A DNA stretch of 64,000 bases from Pseudomonas sp. AL03 (lineage in GTDB: Bacteria > Pseudomonadota > Gammaproteobacteria > Pseudomonadales > Pseudomonadaceae), in assembly GCF_029960815.1 (NCBI RefSeq), contig NZ_JASBRE010000009.1:62001-126000 (forward strand), given 5' to 3'. The notes under the pieces are model-generated. The model was not told the origin of the DNA and did no database searches. It worked only from the letters and a program-made list of their open reading frames with translations. How positions within the stretch are numbered: position 1 is the first letter of the stretch; each line of letters opens with the position of its first letter. Below, piece after piece: positions 50,395 through 60,314 of the stretch. The translations under genes and the position numbers were made by a program.

Positions 50395-51458
50395 AGCGTC
50401 TGTTGCTGGTTTTCGCCGGTGTGATCCTAGTGGCCTGCTCGAAAGAAGAACCGCCTCCGGAGCCTGTACGCCCAGTGTTGTCCATCAAGGTCCAGGCCCT
50501 TGACGAGGAAAATCTTGGCCGCTTCGCCGGCAGCATCCAGGCCCGTTATGAAAGCAATGTCGGCTTCCGGGTGCCGGGCCGCATCGCCAGCCGTAACGTC
50601 GATGTCGGTGCCGAAGTCAAGAAGGGTGCCTTGCTCGCAACACTCGACCCCACTGACCAGCAAAACCAGTTGCGCTCGGCCCAGGGCGATCTGGCCCGTG
50701 TGCAGGCGCAGTTGATCAATGCCCAGGCCAACGCCCGGCGCCAGCAGGAACTGTTCGATCGCGGGGTCGGTGCGCAGGCACAACTGGACATCGCCCAGAC
50801 CGATCTCAAAACCACTCAGGCCTCCCTTGATCAGGCCAAGGCGGCGGTCGACCAGGCCAAGGACCAACTCAACTACGTCGAACTGCGCACCGACCACAAA
50901 GCTATCGTCACCGCATGGAACGCCGAAGCCGGGCAAGTGGTGACCGCCGGCCAGCAAGTGGTGACCCTGGCGCAGCCGGACATCAAGGAAGCGGTGATCG
51001 ACCTTCCCGACACGCTGGTCGACCAGTTGCCGGCGGATGTGGTGTTTCAAGTCGCCGTGCAACTGGACCCGAGCATTACCACCACCGCCATCGTTCGCGA
51101 AATCGAACCCCAGGCCCAAAGCGCGACCCGCACCCGTCGCGCCCGCCTGAGCCTGACTGATACGCCACCGGGTTTTCGCCTCGGTACGGCGATCAGCGTG
51201 ACCCTCAGCTCCGCGATCAAATCGCGCATCGAATTGCCGGTGAGCGTGCTGCAAGAGGTTGATGGCAAATCGCGAATCTGGGTCGTCGATCCTCAGACGC
51301 AAACCGTTGCCCCGCGAGACGTCAGCCTGATCAGCCGTACTGACAGCACAGTGGTGCTGGCTGACGGAGTGAAGTCTGGCGAGCGGGTGGTCAGTGCGGG
51401 TGTGAACAGCCTGAAACCTGGGCAAAAAGTGAAAATCGATGAGGACAGCCCGCAATGA
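50391..51458 (+). CDS. RND efflux adaptor lipoprotein 2 (TriB-like)
   Basis: The 355-residue protein is a second, distinct adaptor: lipobox LVAC (GVILVACSKEEPP), lipoyl motif VGFRVPGRIASRNVDVGAEV, a hairpin rich in Gln/Ala/Asp (QTDLKTTQASLDQAKAAVDQ), and C-terminal domains ending SGERVVSAGVNSLKPGQKV. It is related to, but clearly not a copy of, the first adaptor. The stop overlaps the pump start by four bases. Both adaptors are expected in one complex. Confidence 0.9.
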   Translation: MKRLLLVFAGVILVACSKEEPPPEPVRPVLSIKVQALDEENLGRFAGSIQARYESNVGFRVPGRIASRNVDVGAEVKKGALLATLDPTDQQNQLRSAQGDLARVQAQLINAQANARRQQELFDRGVGAQAQLDIAQTDLKTTQASLDQAKAAVDQAKDQLNYVELRTDHKAIVTAWNAEAGQVVTAGQQVVTLAQPDIKEAVIDLPDTLVDQLPADVVFQVAVQLDPSITTTAIVREIEPQAQSATRTRRARLSLTDTPPGFRLGTAISVTLSSAIKSRIELPVSVLQEVDGKSRIWVVDPQTQTVAPRDVSLISRTDSTVVLADGVKSGERVVSAGVNSLKPGQKVKIDEDSPQ

Positions 51459-54400
51459 AAGGGAGTTTCAACTTATCCGAATGGGCCCTCAAGCATCAGT
51501 CGTTTGTCTGGTATTTGATGTTCGTTGCGCTGCTGATGGGCGTGTTCTCGTACATGAACCTTGGCCGTGAGGAAGACCCGTCATTCACCATCAAAACCAT
51601 GGTGATCCAGACCCGCTGGCCGGGCGCGACCCAGGAAGAAACCCTCAAGCAGGTCACTGACCGCATCGAGAAAAAACTCGAAGAGCTCGACTCCCTCGAC
51701 TACGTGAAAAGCTACACCCGCCCCGGTGAGTCAACGGTCTTCGTTAACTTGCGTGACACCACCAGTGCCAAAGAGATTCCGGAAATCTGGTACCAGGTGC
51801 GCAAGAAGATCAACGACATTCGTGGCGACTTCCCCAAAGGACTTCAAGGGCCGGGGTTCAACGACGAATTTGGTGACGTGTTCGGCTCGGTGTACGCCTT
51901 TACTGCTGATGGTTTGTCGATGCGTCAGTTGCGCGATTACGTCGAGCAGGTCCGCGCCGAGATCCGCGAAGTACCGGGGCTGGGCAAGGTCGAGATGGTC
52001 GGCGAGCAAGACGAAGTCCTCTACCTGAACTTCTCGACCCGCAAACTGGCGGCGCTGGGCATCGATCAGCGTCAGGTGGTGCAGAGCCTGCAATCGCAAA
52101 ACGCGGTGACCCCGGCCGGGGTGATCGAAGCCGGTCCCGAGCGGATTTCCGTGCGTACGTCGGGGCAGTTTGCCTCCGAGAAAGACTTGGCCAACGTCAA
52201 CCTGCGACTCAACGACCGCTTCTACCGATTGGCCGACGTCGCTCAGATCAGTCGTGGCTATGTCGACCCGGCGACACCGGAATTCCGCTTTAACGGCCAC
52301 CCTGCTATCGGCCTGGCCATCGCTATGAAGAAGGGTGGCAACATCCAGGTGTTCGGCAAGGCTTTGCACCAGCGCATGACCGAACTGACCGCGGACTTGC
52401 CGGTGGGCGTCGGTGTGCACACGGTTTCCGACCAGGCCGAAGTGGTAGAAAAAGCCGTCGGCGGCTTCACCAGCGCACTGTTCGAAGCGGTGGTGATCGT
52501 GCTGATCGTCAGCTTCATCAGCCTCGGCGTGCGCGCCGGATTGGTGGTGGCCTGCTCGATTCCGCTGGTGCTGGCGATGGTCTTCGTCTTCATGGAATAC
52601 AGCGGCATCACCATGCAACGGATCTCCCTCGGCGCCCTGATCATCGCCCTCGGCCTGTTGGTGGACGACGCGATGATCACCGTCGAGATGATGGTCACGC
52701 GCCTGGAAATGGGCGAGACCAAGGAGCAAGCGGCCACGTTCGCTTACACCTCGACGGCGTTCCCGATGCTCACCGGTACGTTGGTGACGGTGGCCGGTTT
52801 CGTGCCCATCGGCCTGAACGCCAGCTCGGCCGGCGAGTACACCTTCACGCTGTTCGCGGTGATCGCGGTGGCCATGATCGTGTCGTGGATCGTTGCGGTG
52901 CTGTTCGCCCCGGTGATCGGCGTGCACATCCTCAGCGCCAACGTGAAACCTCACGACGCAGAACCGGGGCGCATCGGCCGTGCGTTCAATTACGGCATGC
53001 TCTGGGCCATGCGCAATCGCTGGTGGGCGATCGGCATCACCATTGCACTGTTCGTGGCGTCGGTGTTCTCCATGCAGTTTGTGCAGAGCCAGTTCTTCCC
53101 GTCCTCGGACCGCCCGGAAATTCTCGTCGACCTGAACCTGCCGCAAAACGCCTCGATCGCCGAGACCCGCAAGGCTGTGGACAAGCTCGAAGAAACCCTC
53201 AAGGGCGACCCGGACATCGTGCGCTGGAGCACGTACATCGGCGAAGGTGCGATCCGCTTCTACCTGCCCCTCGACCAGCAATTGCAGAACCCGTATTACG
53301 CCCAACTGGTGATCGTCAGCAAAGGCCTGGAATCGCGCGAGGCCCTGAGTCAACGCTTGCGTGAGCGGTTGCGCAAAGATTTTGTCGGCATCGGCAGCTA
53401 CGTCCAGGCGCTGGAAATGGGTCCACCGGTGGGTCGGCCCATTCAGTACCGGGTCAGCGGCAAAGACGTCGATCAGGTGCGTAAACACGCCATCGCCCTG
53501 GCCACCGAATTGGATAAAAACTCGCACATTGGCGAGATCATTTACGACTGGAACGAACCGGGCAAAGTCCTGCGTATCGACATCGCGCAGGACAAGGCAC
53601 GGCAATTGGGACTGTCGTCGGAAGACGTCGCCAACCTGATGAACAGCATTGTGGTGGGTGCGCCGGTGACGCAGGTCGACGACGATATCTACCTGATCAA
53701 CGTGGTGGGTCGTGCCGAAGACGCGGAACGCGGCACCCCGGAAACCCTGCAGAATTTGCAGATCGTCACGCCGGGCGGCACGTCGATTCCGCTGCTGGCT
53801 TTTGCCACCGTGCGTTATGAACTTGAGCAACCGCTGGTCTGGCGTCGCGACCGCAAGCCGACCATTACCATCAAAGCTGCGGTGCGTGACGAAATCCAAC
53901 CGACCGATCTGGTGAAACAGCTCCAACCTGACATCGACAAATTCGCCGCCAGTTTGCCGGTGGGCTACAAGGTCGCCACCGGGGGTACGGTGGAGGAAAG
54001 CGGCAAGGCCCAAGGGCCGATTGCCAAGGTCGTGCCGTTGATGCTGTTTTTGATGGCGACTTTCCTGATGATCCAGTTGCACAGCGTGCAGAAGCTGTTC
54101 CTGGTGGCCAGCGTCGCGCCGCTCGGGCTGATCGGCGTGGTGCTGGCGCTGATCCCGACGGGCACGCCAATGGGCTTCGTGGCGATCCTCGGCATTCTGG
54201 CGCTGATCGGCATCATCATCCGCAACTCGGTGATCCTGGTGACGCAGATCGAGACCTTGGAGAAGGACGGTCATGCACCGTGGGATGCCGTGGTGCAAGC
54301 CACGGAGCATCGTCGTCGACCGATTCTGCTGACGGCAGCGGCGGCGAGCCTGGGGATGATTCCGATCGCCCGGGAAGTGTTCTGGGGGCCGATGGCTTAC

Positions 54401-54520
54401 GCGATGATTGGCGGGATTATTATTGCGACGTTGCTGACGCTGCTGTTTTTGCCGGCGTTGTATGTGGCTTGGTACAAGATTCGGGAGCCGAAAAAAGAAG
54501 CGCAGTCATTGATGCGTTGA
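51455..54520 (+). CDS. RND multidrug efflux pump (TriC-like)
   Basis: The 1021-residue inner-membrane pump shows the RND layout: TM1 (about 12-32), a large periplasmic loop, TM2-TM6, then a second loop and TM8-TM12. TM4 carries the proton-relay Asp pair in GLLVDDAMITVEMM. GREEDPSFTIKTMVIQTRWP right after TM1 is characteristic of the TriC group. The start matches the overlap with the second adaptor. No outer-membrane factor gene follows, so a distant OpmH/TolC-type channel is presumed. Substrates (triclosan in P. aeruginosa) are not shown for this strain. Confidence 0.92.
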   Translation: MKGSFNLSEWALKHQSFVWYLMFVALLMGVFSYMNLGREEDPSFTIKTMVIQTRWPGATQEETLKQVTDRIEKKLEELDSLDYVKSYTRPGESTVFVNLRDTTSAKEIPEIWYQVRKKINDIRGDFPKGLQGPGFNDEFGDVFGSVYAFTADGLSMRQLRDYVEQVRAEIREVPGLGKVEMVGEQDEVLYLNFSTRKLAALGIDQRQVVQSLQSQNAVTPAGVIEAGPERISVRTSGQFASEKDLANVNLRLNDRFYRLADVAQISRGYVDPATPEFRFNGHPAIGLAIAMKKGGNIQVFGKALHQRMTELTADLPVGVGVHTVSDQAEVVEKAVGGFTSALFEAVVIVLIVSFISLGVRAGLVVACSIPLVLAMVFVFMEYSGITMQRISLGALIIALGLLVDDAMITVEMMVTRLEMGETKEQAATFAYTSTAFPMLTGTLVTVAGFVPIGLNASSAGEYTFTLFAVIAVAMIVSWIVAVLFAPVIGVHILSANVKPHDAEPGRIGRAFNYGMLWAMRNRWWAIGITIALFVASVFSMQFVQSQFFPSSDRPEILVDLNLPQNASIAETRKAVDKLEETLKGDPDIVRWSTYIGEGAIRFYLPLDQQLQNPYYAQLVIVSKGLESREALSQRLRERLRKDFVGIGSYVQALEMGPPVGRPIQYRVSGKDVDQVRKHAIALATELDKNSHIGEIIYDWNEPGKVLRIDIAQDKARQLGLSSEDVANLMNSIVVGAPVTQVDDDIYLINVVGRAEDAERGTPETLQNLQIVTPGGTSIPLLAFATVRYELEQPLVWRRDRKPTITIKAAVRDEIQPTDLVKQLQPDIDKFAASLPVGYKVATGGTVEESGKAQGPIAKVVPLMLFLMATFLMIQLHSVQKLFLVASVAPLGLIGVVLALIPTGTPMGFVAILGILALIGIIIRNSVILVTQIETLEKDGHAPWDAVVQATEHRRRPILLTAAAASLGMIPIAREVFWGPMAYAMIGGIIIATLLTLLFLPALYVAWYKIREPKKEAQSLMR

Positions 54521-54550
54521 TCGTTCCCGAGTGACGTTTGGGAACGGTCC
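54518..54550 (+). repeat. Hairpin resembling the outer part of the 109-bp repeat
   Basis: TGATCGTTCCC and GGGAACGGTC flank a short loop immediately after the pump stop. It looks like a collapsed end-to-end remnant of the 109-bp repeat family and may serve as an mRNA end. Confidence 0.5.
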
Positions 54551-54608
54551 TACTTACATGGCCGGTGCCTTGCTGTACGGTCCCTTTCCAAATGGAGGAG
54601 GGACTTCG

Positions 54609-56867
54609 ATGTTACCGATGACCTATTGTCTGCGCTATGTGCTGTTGCTCGGCGCTCTGTTGTTTTCACCCCCGACACTGGCCAGCAGTGTGCTGGAAAA
54701 TTCGCTGTGGCGCGTCGAACTCGATCCCGCCACGCTGGCGATCCGCGTCATCCCCGCAAAAAATTCGCCAGTGCAAGCCTCGTCGGGCGTTACTGGGCAT
54801 GAGGTCAGCGACCTCAAACAAAGCGCCAATCGCATGGACTGGCAGTGGGATGACGGCGCCTGGACGCTGAGTGCCGCCCTCGATCAGCGTGACCTGTCCC
54901 TGTCCATCACGGCCCGCGATCCCGGTGAGCTGATCTTTCTGAAACAGCCCGGCAGTGCCATGGGCAAAGGACTGATCTGGCCGCTGGCCGAGGGGCGTTA
55001 CGTGCCAGCCGGTGATCCGCTGTGGCAAACCTTTCTGCTCGATCAGGGGGCGTTCAACACCACCCAAGACCTGAGTTTGCCGCTGTGGGGCGTTGATCAC
55101 GGTGGTTTCACGCTGAACTGGCTGATGACCAATCCTTACAACAATCGCCTGACCTTCAGCGCCGAAAACAACAACACCCTTGCTCTGGCTGTCCATCATC
55201 AATTCACGTCCCTTGAGCCCAATGCACCGCTAACCTTCAAGCTGTCGTTGGGTGATGCCGATCTGTTGGCGGGTGCCAAGCGCTATCGGAAATGGTTGGT
55301 CGATAACGGGCAATACGAAACCTTGAGCGACAAACTGCTGAAAACACCCGAAGCCAAAAAGCTCCTGGGGGCCAGTCATGTTTATCTGTGGGGTAACGAC
55401 CTGCTCGGACCAGACGATGTTCGAAGCTGGCCAGCCTTGCTGAAAGGGTTGCGCGGTAACGGCGTATTGGCCAGCGAGTTACGTAACAGTTTTGACGCTG
55501 AAAGCACGCAGTTACTGGCCCGGGCTGAGCCGCCGCTTGATCGTTACCAGCAAGTCACGTTGCTCCGCAGCCTCAATGCTGCGCTCAACAAGAAGGCACG
55601 CAGCGGCTGGCAATCTGTCGTCGAACCGGACATGCAAAAATTGGCTGACGGCTACGGCTTGTTACGTGGAGAGCTGGCAGTGGCGTTCTCCGATGCTCTG
55701 ACAGCAATACCGGAACGCTGGGGCAACACCTTGTCACCAACGACTATCGAACAACTGAAAGCTGCCGGATTGTCGCGATTATGGTTAGGCCTTGGCGAGG
55801 GTTGGGAAGGTGGTCTCTGGCACCCTGAAGCGGTGCGTCAAGGCGTTGCAGCAGGCTACCTGGTGGCGCCTTATGATTCCTATCAGACGGCGTTGACCAT
55901 CACTGAAAATCCGGACTGGACCACCGCGCATCTGGGCTCCAAAGCCAATCAGGAATGTGCAGTCGTGTTGGAAACCGGGACGTTAAAAAGCGGGTTTCAG
56001 CAATCGGGGCATTACACCGATCCGCGTTGTGTTCGGCCATTGCTTGAGGCGCGCATCAGGGCTGTACATAGCAAGGCCGGGTTCAATAGCTGGTTTCTAG
56101 ATGCCTATGCCACCGGTATGCTGTTCGACAGCTACCGTGTGGGGGCGACCATGACTCAGGCGCAAAATGCCGAGGACAACATCGACGGCTCGCGCTGGGT
56201 CAACGAGACGTTGAAGCTACCGACCGGTTCCGAGGATGGCAACGCCACCACGGCCCAAGGCGTACTGTTTGCCCACGGGATGCAGACACCGGTGATCGGC
56301 TGGGGGGATCCCGATATGAGCAAGAATCCGAAGTCGCCCTATTACCTGGGCCGCTGGTTTCCCAATGAGCAGCCGCAGGTTTTCTTCAAAACCGTGCCGA
56401 TCAAGGAACCCTACCGCACGGTTCACTTTGCTCCGCAAACGCGCTTGCCGCTTTATCAGGCAGTGTTCCATGGCTCGGTCATCACCACCCATCATTGGCT
56501 GTTCGACAGCCTTAAGTTGAGCAATGTGCGCGCCGAGAATGAGCTGACTCAATTGCTCTACAACGTGCCGCCGCTGTATCACCTGAGTGCGGCGACGTTG
56601 AAGCAGCGGTTACCGGTGATTGCTCGGCAGGATGTTTTCTTCCGCCCGCTGCATGAGCGTCTGGCGACTCAGGCGATGACAGACTTCCGTTGGCTGACCG
56701 AGGATCGTCAGGTACAGCAGACAACGTTCGCCGATGGCACCAGACTGGTGGCAAATTTTGATTTACGCGAACGTGAAGTTGATGGGCGACAGCTGGCCGA
56801 TCAAAGTATCACCGCGTTTGACGCGAATGGGGGAGTGGCAACCTATCAAGTCGCTGCGCAACGTTAG
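54609..56867 (+). CDS. Secreted glycoside-hydrolase-like protein
   Basis: The 752-residue protein has a signal peptide (YVLLLGALLFSPPTLA). The N-terminal 230 residues are beta-rich (supersandwich-like: NSLWRVELDPATLAIRVIP), and the middle to C-terminal part looks like a TIM barrel followed by a beta domain. Candidate catalytic carboxylates are in SWFLDAYATGML and VIGWGDPDMSK. This pattern recalls GH101/GH129-like or DUF5696-type glycosidases, but the match was made by eye. The start at 54609 follows GGAGGAGGG. It stands alone. Substrate unknown. Confidence 0.6.
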   Translation: MLPMTYCLRYVLLLGALLFSPPTLASSVLENSLWRVELDPATLAIRVIPAKNSPVQASSGVTGHEVSDLKQSANRMDWQWDDGAWTLSAALDQRDLSLSITARDPGELIFLKQPGSAMGKGLIWPLAEGRYVPAGDPLWQTFLLDQGAFNTTQDLSLPLWGVDHGGFTLNWLMTNPYNNRLTFSAENNNTLALAVHHQFTSLEPNAPLTFKLSLGDADLLAGAKRYRKWLVDNGQYETLSDKLLKTPEAKKLLGASHVYLWGNDLLGPDDVRSWPALLKGLRGNGVLASELRNSFDAESTQLLARAEPPLDRYQQVTLLRSLNAALNKKARSGWQSVVEPDMQKLADGYGLLRGELAVAFSDALTAIPERWGNTLSPTTIEQLKAAGLSRLWLGLGEGWEGGLWHPEAVRQGVAAGYLVAPYDSYQTALTITENPDWTTAHLGSKANQECAVVLETGTLKSGFQQSGHYTDPRCVRPLLEARIRAVHSKAGFNSWFLDAYATGMLFDSYRVGATMTQAQNAEDNIDGSRWVNETLKLPTGSEDGNATTAQGVLFAHGMQTPVIGWGDPDMSKNPKSPYYLGRWFPNEQPQVFFKTVPIKEPYRTVHFAPQTRLPLYQAVFHGSVITTHHWLFDSLKLSNVRAENELTQLLYNVPPLYHLSAATLKQRLPVIARQDVFFRPLHERLATQAMTDFRWLTEDRQVQQTTFADGTRLVANFDLREREVDGRQLADQSITAFDANGGVATYQVAAQR

Positions 56868-56907
56868 AAAACCTTCGCGACCTTGTTCGCGATAGCGTCC
56901 TGACAGG

Positions 56908-57537
56908 CTACGCCGGCTTACGCCAAACACTCGCCAACCAAGGCTGCTGCTCTCGCGGCAGCCCCTCCGGCCGGTAGTAATGCTCCAATTCCACAAACCC
57001 CGCCGCCGTCAGCAATTGCTGCCACGCCTCAAGATCGTGATAAGCCGCATAACGCGACCCATTCCACCCCTCCTGATTCTCGCCACGCGGATTGGAACTG
57101 AACAACACTCCTCCCGGCTTCAAAGCCCCGCGCAACTGCTTCAACACCCGAGGCAACTCCTGACGCGGAATATGAAACAACACCGCATTGGCAAAAATCC
57201 CATCGAAGCGTTCAGCCGGTAGATCGAGTTTCAAGAAGTCCTGCTGCCAGACCTCGCAACCGCTGTCCTCGCGCGCCATGTGCGTGAACTTCTCTGAACC
57301 ATCGAGGCCGACCGCCGTGTGGCCCATTCGGGTGAAGGTCTGCAGGTCGCGGCCGGGACCGCAGCCAAAGTCGAGAATGTCGAACGGAGCCTGGCCCTGA
57401 ATATGCCGCAACAGAGCATCAATGTTCTGGCTGACATCATGATCGCGAGTCCCTTCGCGGAAACCTTCGGCCACCGAGTTGTAATGGCCCAGGGTGGTGG
57501 CAGTGATCTGCTCGAGGTCGGTGGGAGTCTGTTTCAT
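56908..57537 (-). CDS. Class-I SAM-dependent methyltransferase
   Basis: The 209-residue protein has the full Rossmann methyltransferase core: ILDFGCGPGRDLQTF (motif I), GLDGSEKFTHMA (motif II), FDGIFANAVLFHIP and LKPGGVLFSSNPRG. The fragment HYNSVAEGFREGTRDHDVSQN before motif I is typical of UbiE-like small-molecule methyltransferases. The start is ATG 57537. A TTG six codons upstream is less likely. It is not obviously part of an operon. Substrate unknown. Confidence 0.9.
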   Translation of the reverse strand: MKQTPTDLEQITATTLGHYNSVAEGFREGTRDHDVSQNIDALLRHIQGQAPFDILDFGCGPGRDLQTFTRMGHTAVGLDGSEKFTHMAREDSGCEVWQQDFLKLDLPAERFDGIFANAVLFHIPRQELPRVLKQLRGALKPGGVLFSSNPRGENQEGWNGSRYAAYHDLEAWQQLLTAAGFVELEHYYRPEGLPREQQPWLASVWRKPA

Positions 57538-57627
57538 GGTCGGCTGCGCAGGCAATTGGGGTTTGCCGAATATACGCCATGAGGCCGGGGACTTGCCTCC
57601 TCGTCACAATAAGCGTTCGCAACTTGC

Positions 57628-58272
57628 CTAGCGCTTATTCAATCCACGCGCCAACCGATCCCCGCCCAATTGAATCACCGCCACCAACACCACCAGCAAC
57701 ACAATCACCGTCAACATGATCTGGCTATCAAACCGCTGATACCCGTAGCGATAAGCGATGTCCCCCAACCCACCGGCACCAATCGCCCCGGCCATGGCCG
57801 ACGAGTTGATCATCGTCACCAACGTAATCGTGAAACCGCCGACAATCCCCGGCAACGCCTCAGGCAGCAGCACATGCCAAACGATGTGTCGGCGCCGGCA
57901 ACCCATCGCTTGCGCGGCTTCGATCAGCCCGTGATCGACCTCCCGCAAACTGACTTCGGCGATGCGCGCAAAGAACGGCGTGGCAGCAATCGTCAGCGGC
58001 ACCACGGCGGCCCAGACACCGTACGTGGTGCCGACGATCAACCGTGTAAACGGAATCAACGCCACCATCAGAATCAGAAACGGAATCGAGCGAAACAGGT
58101 TCACGAACGCACCCAATGCGCGGTTCAGCGCCGTTGCTTCGTAGATCCCACCCTTGGAACTGGTGACCAGGATCACCGCCAGCGGAATGCCCGCCAGCAG
58201 CGCGATCAATGATGAAACGCCGACCATCAGGAAGGTGTCGATGAAGCCTTGCAGCAAGCGATCAAACCACAT
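57628..58272 (-). CDS. metI: Methionine-type ABC transporter permease
   Basis: The 214-residue protein has about five transmembrane segments and the ABC EAA loop ([20 protein letters not shown]). The opening [20 protein letters not shown] and [20 protein letters not shown] are those of MetI. It overlaps the metN stop by 11 bases. It forms the channel for MetNIQ-type importers of methionine or other sulfur compounds. Last gene of the sulfur operon. Confidence 0.92.
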   Translation of the reverse strand: MWFDRLLQGFIDTFLMVGVSSLIALLAGIPLAVILVTSSKGGIYEATALNRALGAFVNLFRSIPFLILMVALIPFTRLIVGTTYGVWAAVVPLTIAATPFFARIAEVSLREVDHGLIEAAQAMGCRRRHIVWHVLLPEALPGIVGGFTITLVTMINSSAMAGAIGAGGLGDIAYRYGYQRFDSQIMLTVIVLLVVLVAVIQLGGDRLARGLNKR

Positions 58273-59383
58273 AACCCAGCACCTCCACCTGTTGCGCCCA
58301 GTTGCCGGCGCGTTGGCGCAGTTCCTCAGCACCGAGGGACGAACCGGTCACCGCCAACAGCAGTTGCCCGAGCGCATGGCCCTGAATCCGCTCCACACCA
58401 CCTTGCAGCAAGCGCACGCGACCGCCGAGGGCACCGAACAGCGCCGCCAGATCTGGCTCGTCATGAGCCGCACCAGTGAATTGCAGTCGCAGTACCACCG
58501 CGTCATCCGAGGACTGCGGCTGCACACGCAAACGGCTTTGCAGTTCTTCTGGCAGGCCGTGTTGCAATGGCGCCAGCAAGGTTTTGCTGACCTCGTGCTG
58601 CGGGTTGCCAAAGACTTCCCAGACCGGCCCTTGTTCGACGATTCGCCCGTGCTCCAGCACGACGACCCGATCACAGATATCGCGAATCACTGCCATCTCG
58701 TGAGTGATCAGCACAATGGTCAGGCCCAGGCGCTGATTGATCTCGCGCAGCAGGCCGAGGATTGATTGCGTGGTTTGCGGGTCCAGCGCCGAAGTGGCTT
58801 CGTCGCACAGTAGTATCGCCGGGTCGTGCACCAGTGCCCGAGCGATGCCGACGCGCTGTTTCTGCCCACCGGAAAGCTGCGCCGGGTAGGCCTTGTGCTT
58901 CTCTTGCAGTCCTACCAGTTCGAGCAATTCGCGGACTTTGTGCTCGCGTTTGTCCTTCGGCACACCGGCGACTTTCAGTGGCAACTCGACGTTCTGCCAA
59001 ACCGTCTTGGCTGACATCAGGTTGAAGTGCTGGAAGATCATGCCGATGCGCCGACGCAGCGCTACCAGGCGGTCTTCGTCGAATTCACGGATGTCGACCT
59101 GATCGATCAGCACACGGCCTGTGCTCGGTTGTTCCAGACGGTTGATGGTGCGGATCAGCGACGATTTGCCGGCGCCGCTGCGGCCGATGATGCCGAACAC
59201 TTCGCCGCGCTGGATCGCCAGGTCGATGCCGTGCAGGGCGGCCACCGGACCTTGCTGGCCGTTGTAGGTTTTGCCCAGGCCGATGAAGCGCACGTGGGCG
59301 CGGTTGAGTTCTGGATGCAGTTCGGTGTGTTCAGCTTGCTGAGGCTCCGGAACATCCAGTCGCCGTTGGATCGCGGCCGTCAT
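58262..59383 (-). CDS. metN: Methionine-type ABC transporter ATPase
   Basis: The 373-residue ATPase has Walker [11 protein letters not shown]-loop [14 protein letters not shown], signature [16 protein letters not shown], Walker [13 protein letters not shown] and switch His (ITHEMAVI). The last 100 residues form the NIL domain that senses methionine in classical MetN. Start: ATG 59383; the upstream TTG five codons before is less likely. It lies two bases after metQ. Confidence 0.92.
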   Translation of the reverse strand: MTAAIQRRLDVPEPQQAEHTELHPELNRAHVRFIGLGKTYNGQQGPVAALHGIDLAIQRGEVFGIIGRSGAGKSSLIRTINRLEQPSTGRVLIDQVDIREFDEDRLVALRRRIGMIFQHFNLMSAKTVWQNVELPLKVAGVPKDKREHKVRELLELVGLQEKHKAYPAQLSGGQKQRVGIARALVHDPAILLCDEATSALDPQTTQSILGLLREINQRLGLTIVLITHEMAVIRDICDRVVVLEHGRIVEQGPVWEVFGNPQHEVSKTLLAPLQHGLPEELQSRLRVQPQSSDDAVVLRLQFTGAAHDEPDLAALFGALGGRVRLLQGGVERIQGHALGQLLLAVTGSSLGAEELRQRAGNWAQQVEVLGYVV

Positions 59384-59385
59384 GT

Positions 59386-60195
59386 TCAACTTTCCCAACC
59401 GGCTTGGTAAAGCTTGCCGTGGGCTTTATCCAAGGCTGCGCGCACGGCCGGCGAATGCTGGTAGATGTCGACGAATTTGATCAGGCGCGGGTCGGTTTTG
59501 CTTTTCGGCTGGATCACGAACTGGATCACGTATTCCTTGTGATCGAGGCCGTCGAACAGCAGGGCAGAGCTGGCATCGAAGGTCTTCGACAAGCGAATGT
59601 AGGCCGGGTAGCCCTGGACCAGATCGGCGTCGTCATAGGCTCGTACCAGTTGCACGGCTTCGACCTGAAGGATTTTGAGCTTCTTCGGATTGGCGATGAT
59701 GTCTTCTTCGGTGGCGTTGTAGCCGACACCCGGTTTGAGCGTGATCAGCCCGGCCTTGGCCAACAGTTGCAAACCACGACCGCTGTTGATCGGGTCGTTG
59801 GCAATCGCCACGCTGGCGCCTTCTGGCAGTTCTTCGAAGCTTTTGTATTTCTTCGAGTAGAGGCCGACGTTGTTGATGATCCCCGGTGCGAACGGCACCA
59901 GGTCGAAACCGGCGGCGGCCTTGGCGTTTTCCAGGAACGGGATGTGCTGGAAGTAATTTACGTCGATGTCACCGGCGGCGAGGCTGACGTTGGGCGCGAT
60001 CCAGTCGCTGAACTCCACGAGTTCGACTTTCAGGCCTTGTTTGTTGGCTTCTTCGACGGCGGCTTCCAAGGGAATGGCGAAGGCGGCGGTGGTACCGACT
60101 TTCAACGCTGCATCGGCAGCGAAGGTGACGGAGCTGAAAAGGCCGAGGGCCAGGGCCAGTGCTTTGACTGGGTGGGTTAAGAGTTTCTTGGTCAT
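59386..60195 (-). CDS. metQ: NlpA/MetQ-family sulfur-compound binding protein
   Basis: The 269-residue protein has a cleavable Sec signal ([17 protein letters not shown]) without a lipobox, so it is periplasmic rather than lipidated. It carries NlpA-family motifs: [29 protein letters not shown], then [20 protein letters not shown]. Linked to LLM and SfnB-type oxidoreductase genes, it probably carries an organosulfur compound or methionine derivative, not only methionine. A REP pair lies just upstream. Confidence 0.92.
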   Translation of the reverse strand: MTKKLLTHPVKALALALGLFSSVTFAADAALKVGTTAAFAIPLEAAVEEANKQGLKVELVEFSDWIAPNVSLAAGDIDVNYFQHIPFLENAKAAAGFDLVPFAPGIINNVGLYSKKYKSFEELPEGASVAIANDPINSGRGLQLLAKAGLITLKPGVGYNATEEDIIANPKKLKILQVEAVQLVRAYDDADLVQGYPAYIRLSKTFDASSALLFDGLDHKEYVIQFVIQPKSKTDPRLIKFVDIYQHSPAVRAALDKAHGKLYQAGWES

Positions 60196-60243
60196 GATGA
60201 GTTTTCCAGTCAGTGCATAGAGGTGTGGTGTTTGTTAGGGCCT

Positions 60244-60311
60244 CTTCGCGGGCAAGCCTCGCTCCTACAGGAGATTGCGTGCTCTTGTAGGAGCGAGGCT
60301 CGCCCGCGAAG
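60244..60311. repeat. REP-pair inverted repeat
   Basis: Two 26-base arms (left 60244-60269, right 60286-60311) are inverted copies with one mismatch around a 16-base spacer. A single unit of the same family occurs at 47727-47752. It separates metQ from the monooxygenase gene and could stabilise or partly terminate the transcript there. Confidence 0.9.
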
Positions 60312-60314
60312 CTT

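Noticed and set aside
51731..54310. 859-residue open frame on the minus strand across the RND pump gene
   Set aside because: It is an antisense shadow of a high-GC gene. The translation is rich in His, Arg, Gln and Asp without domains, and the plus-strand pump is unmistakable.
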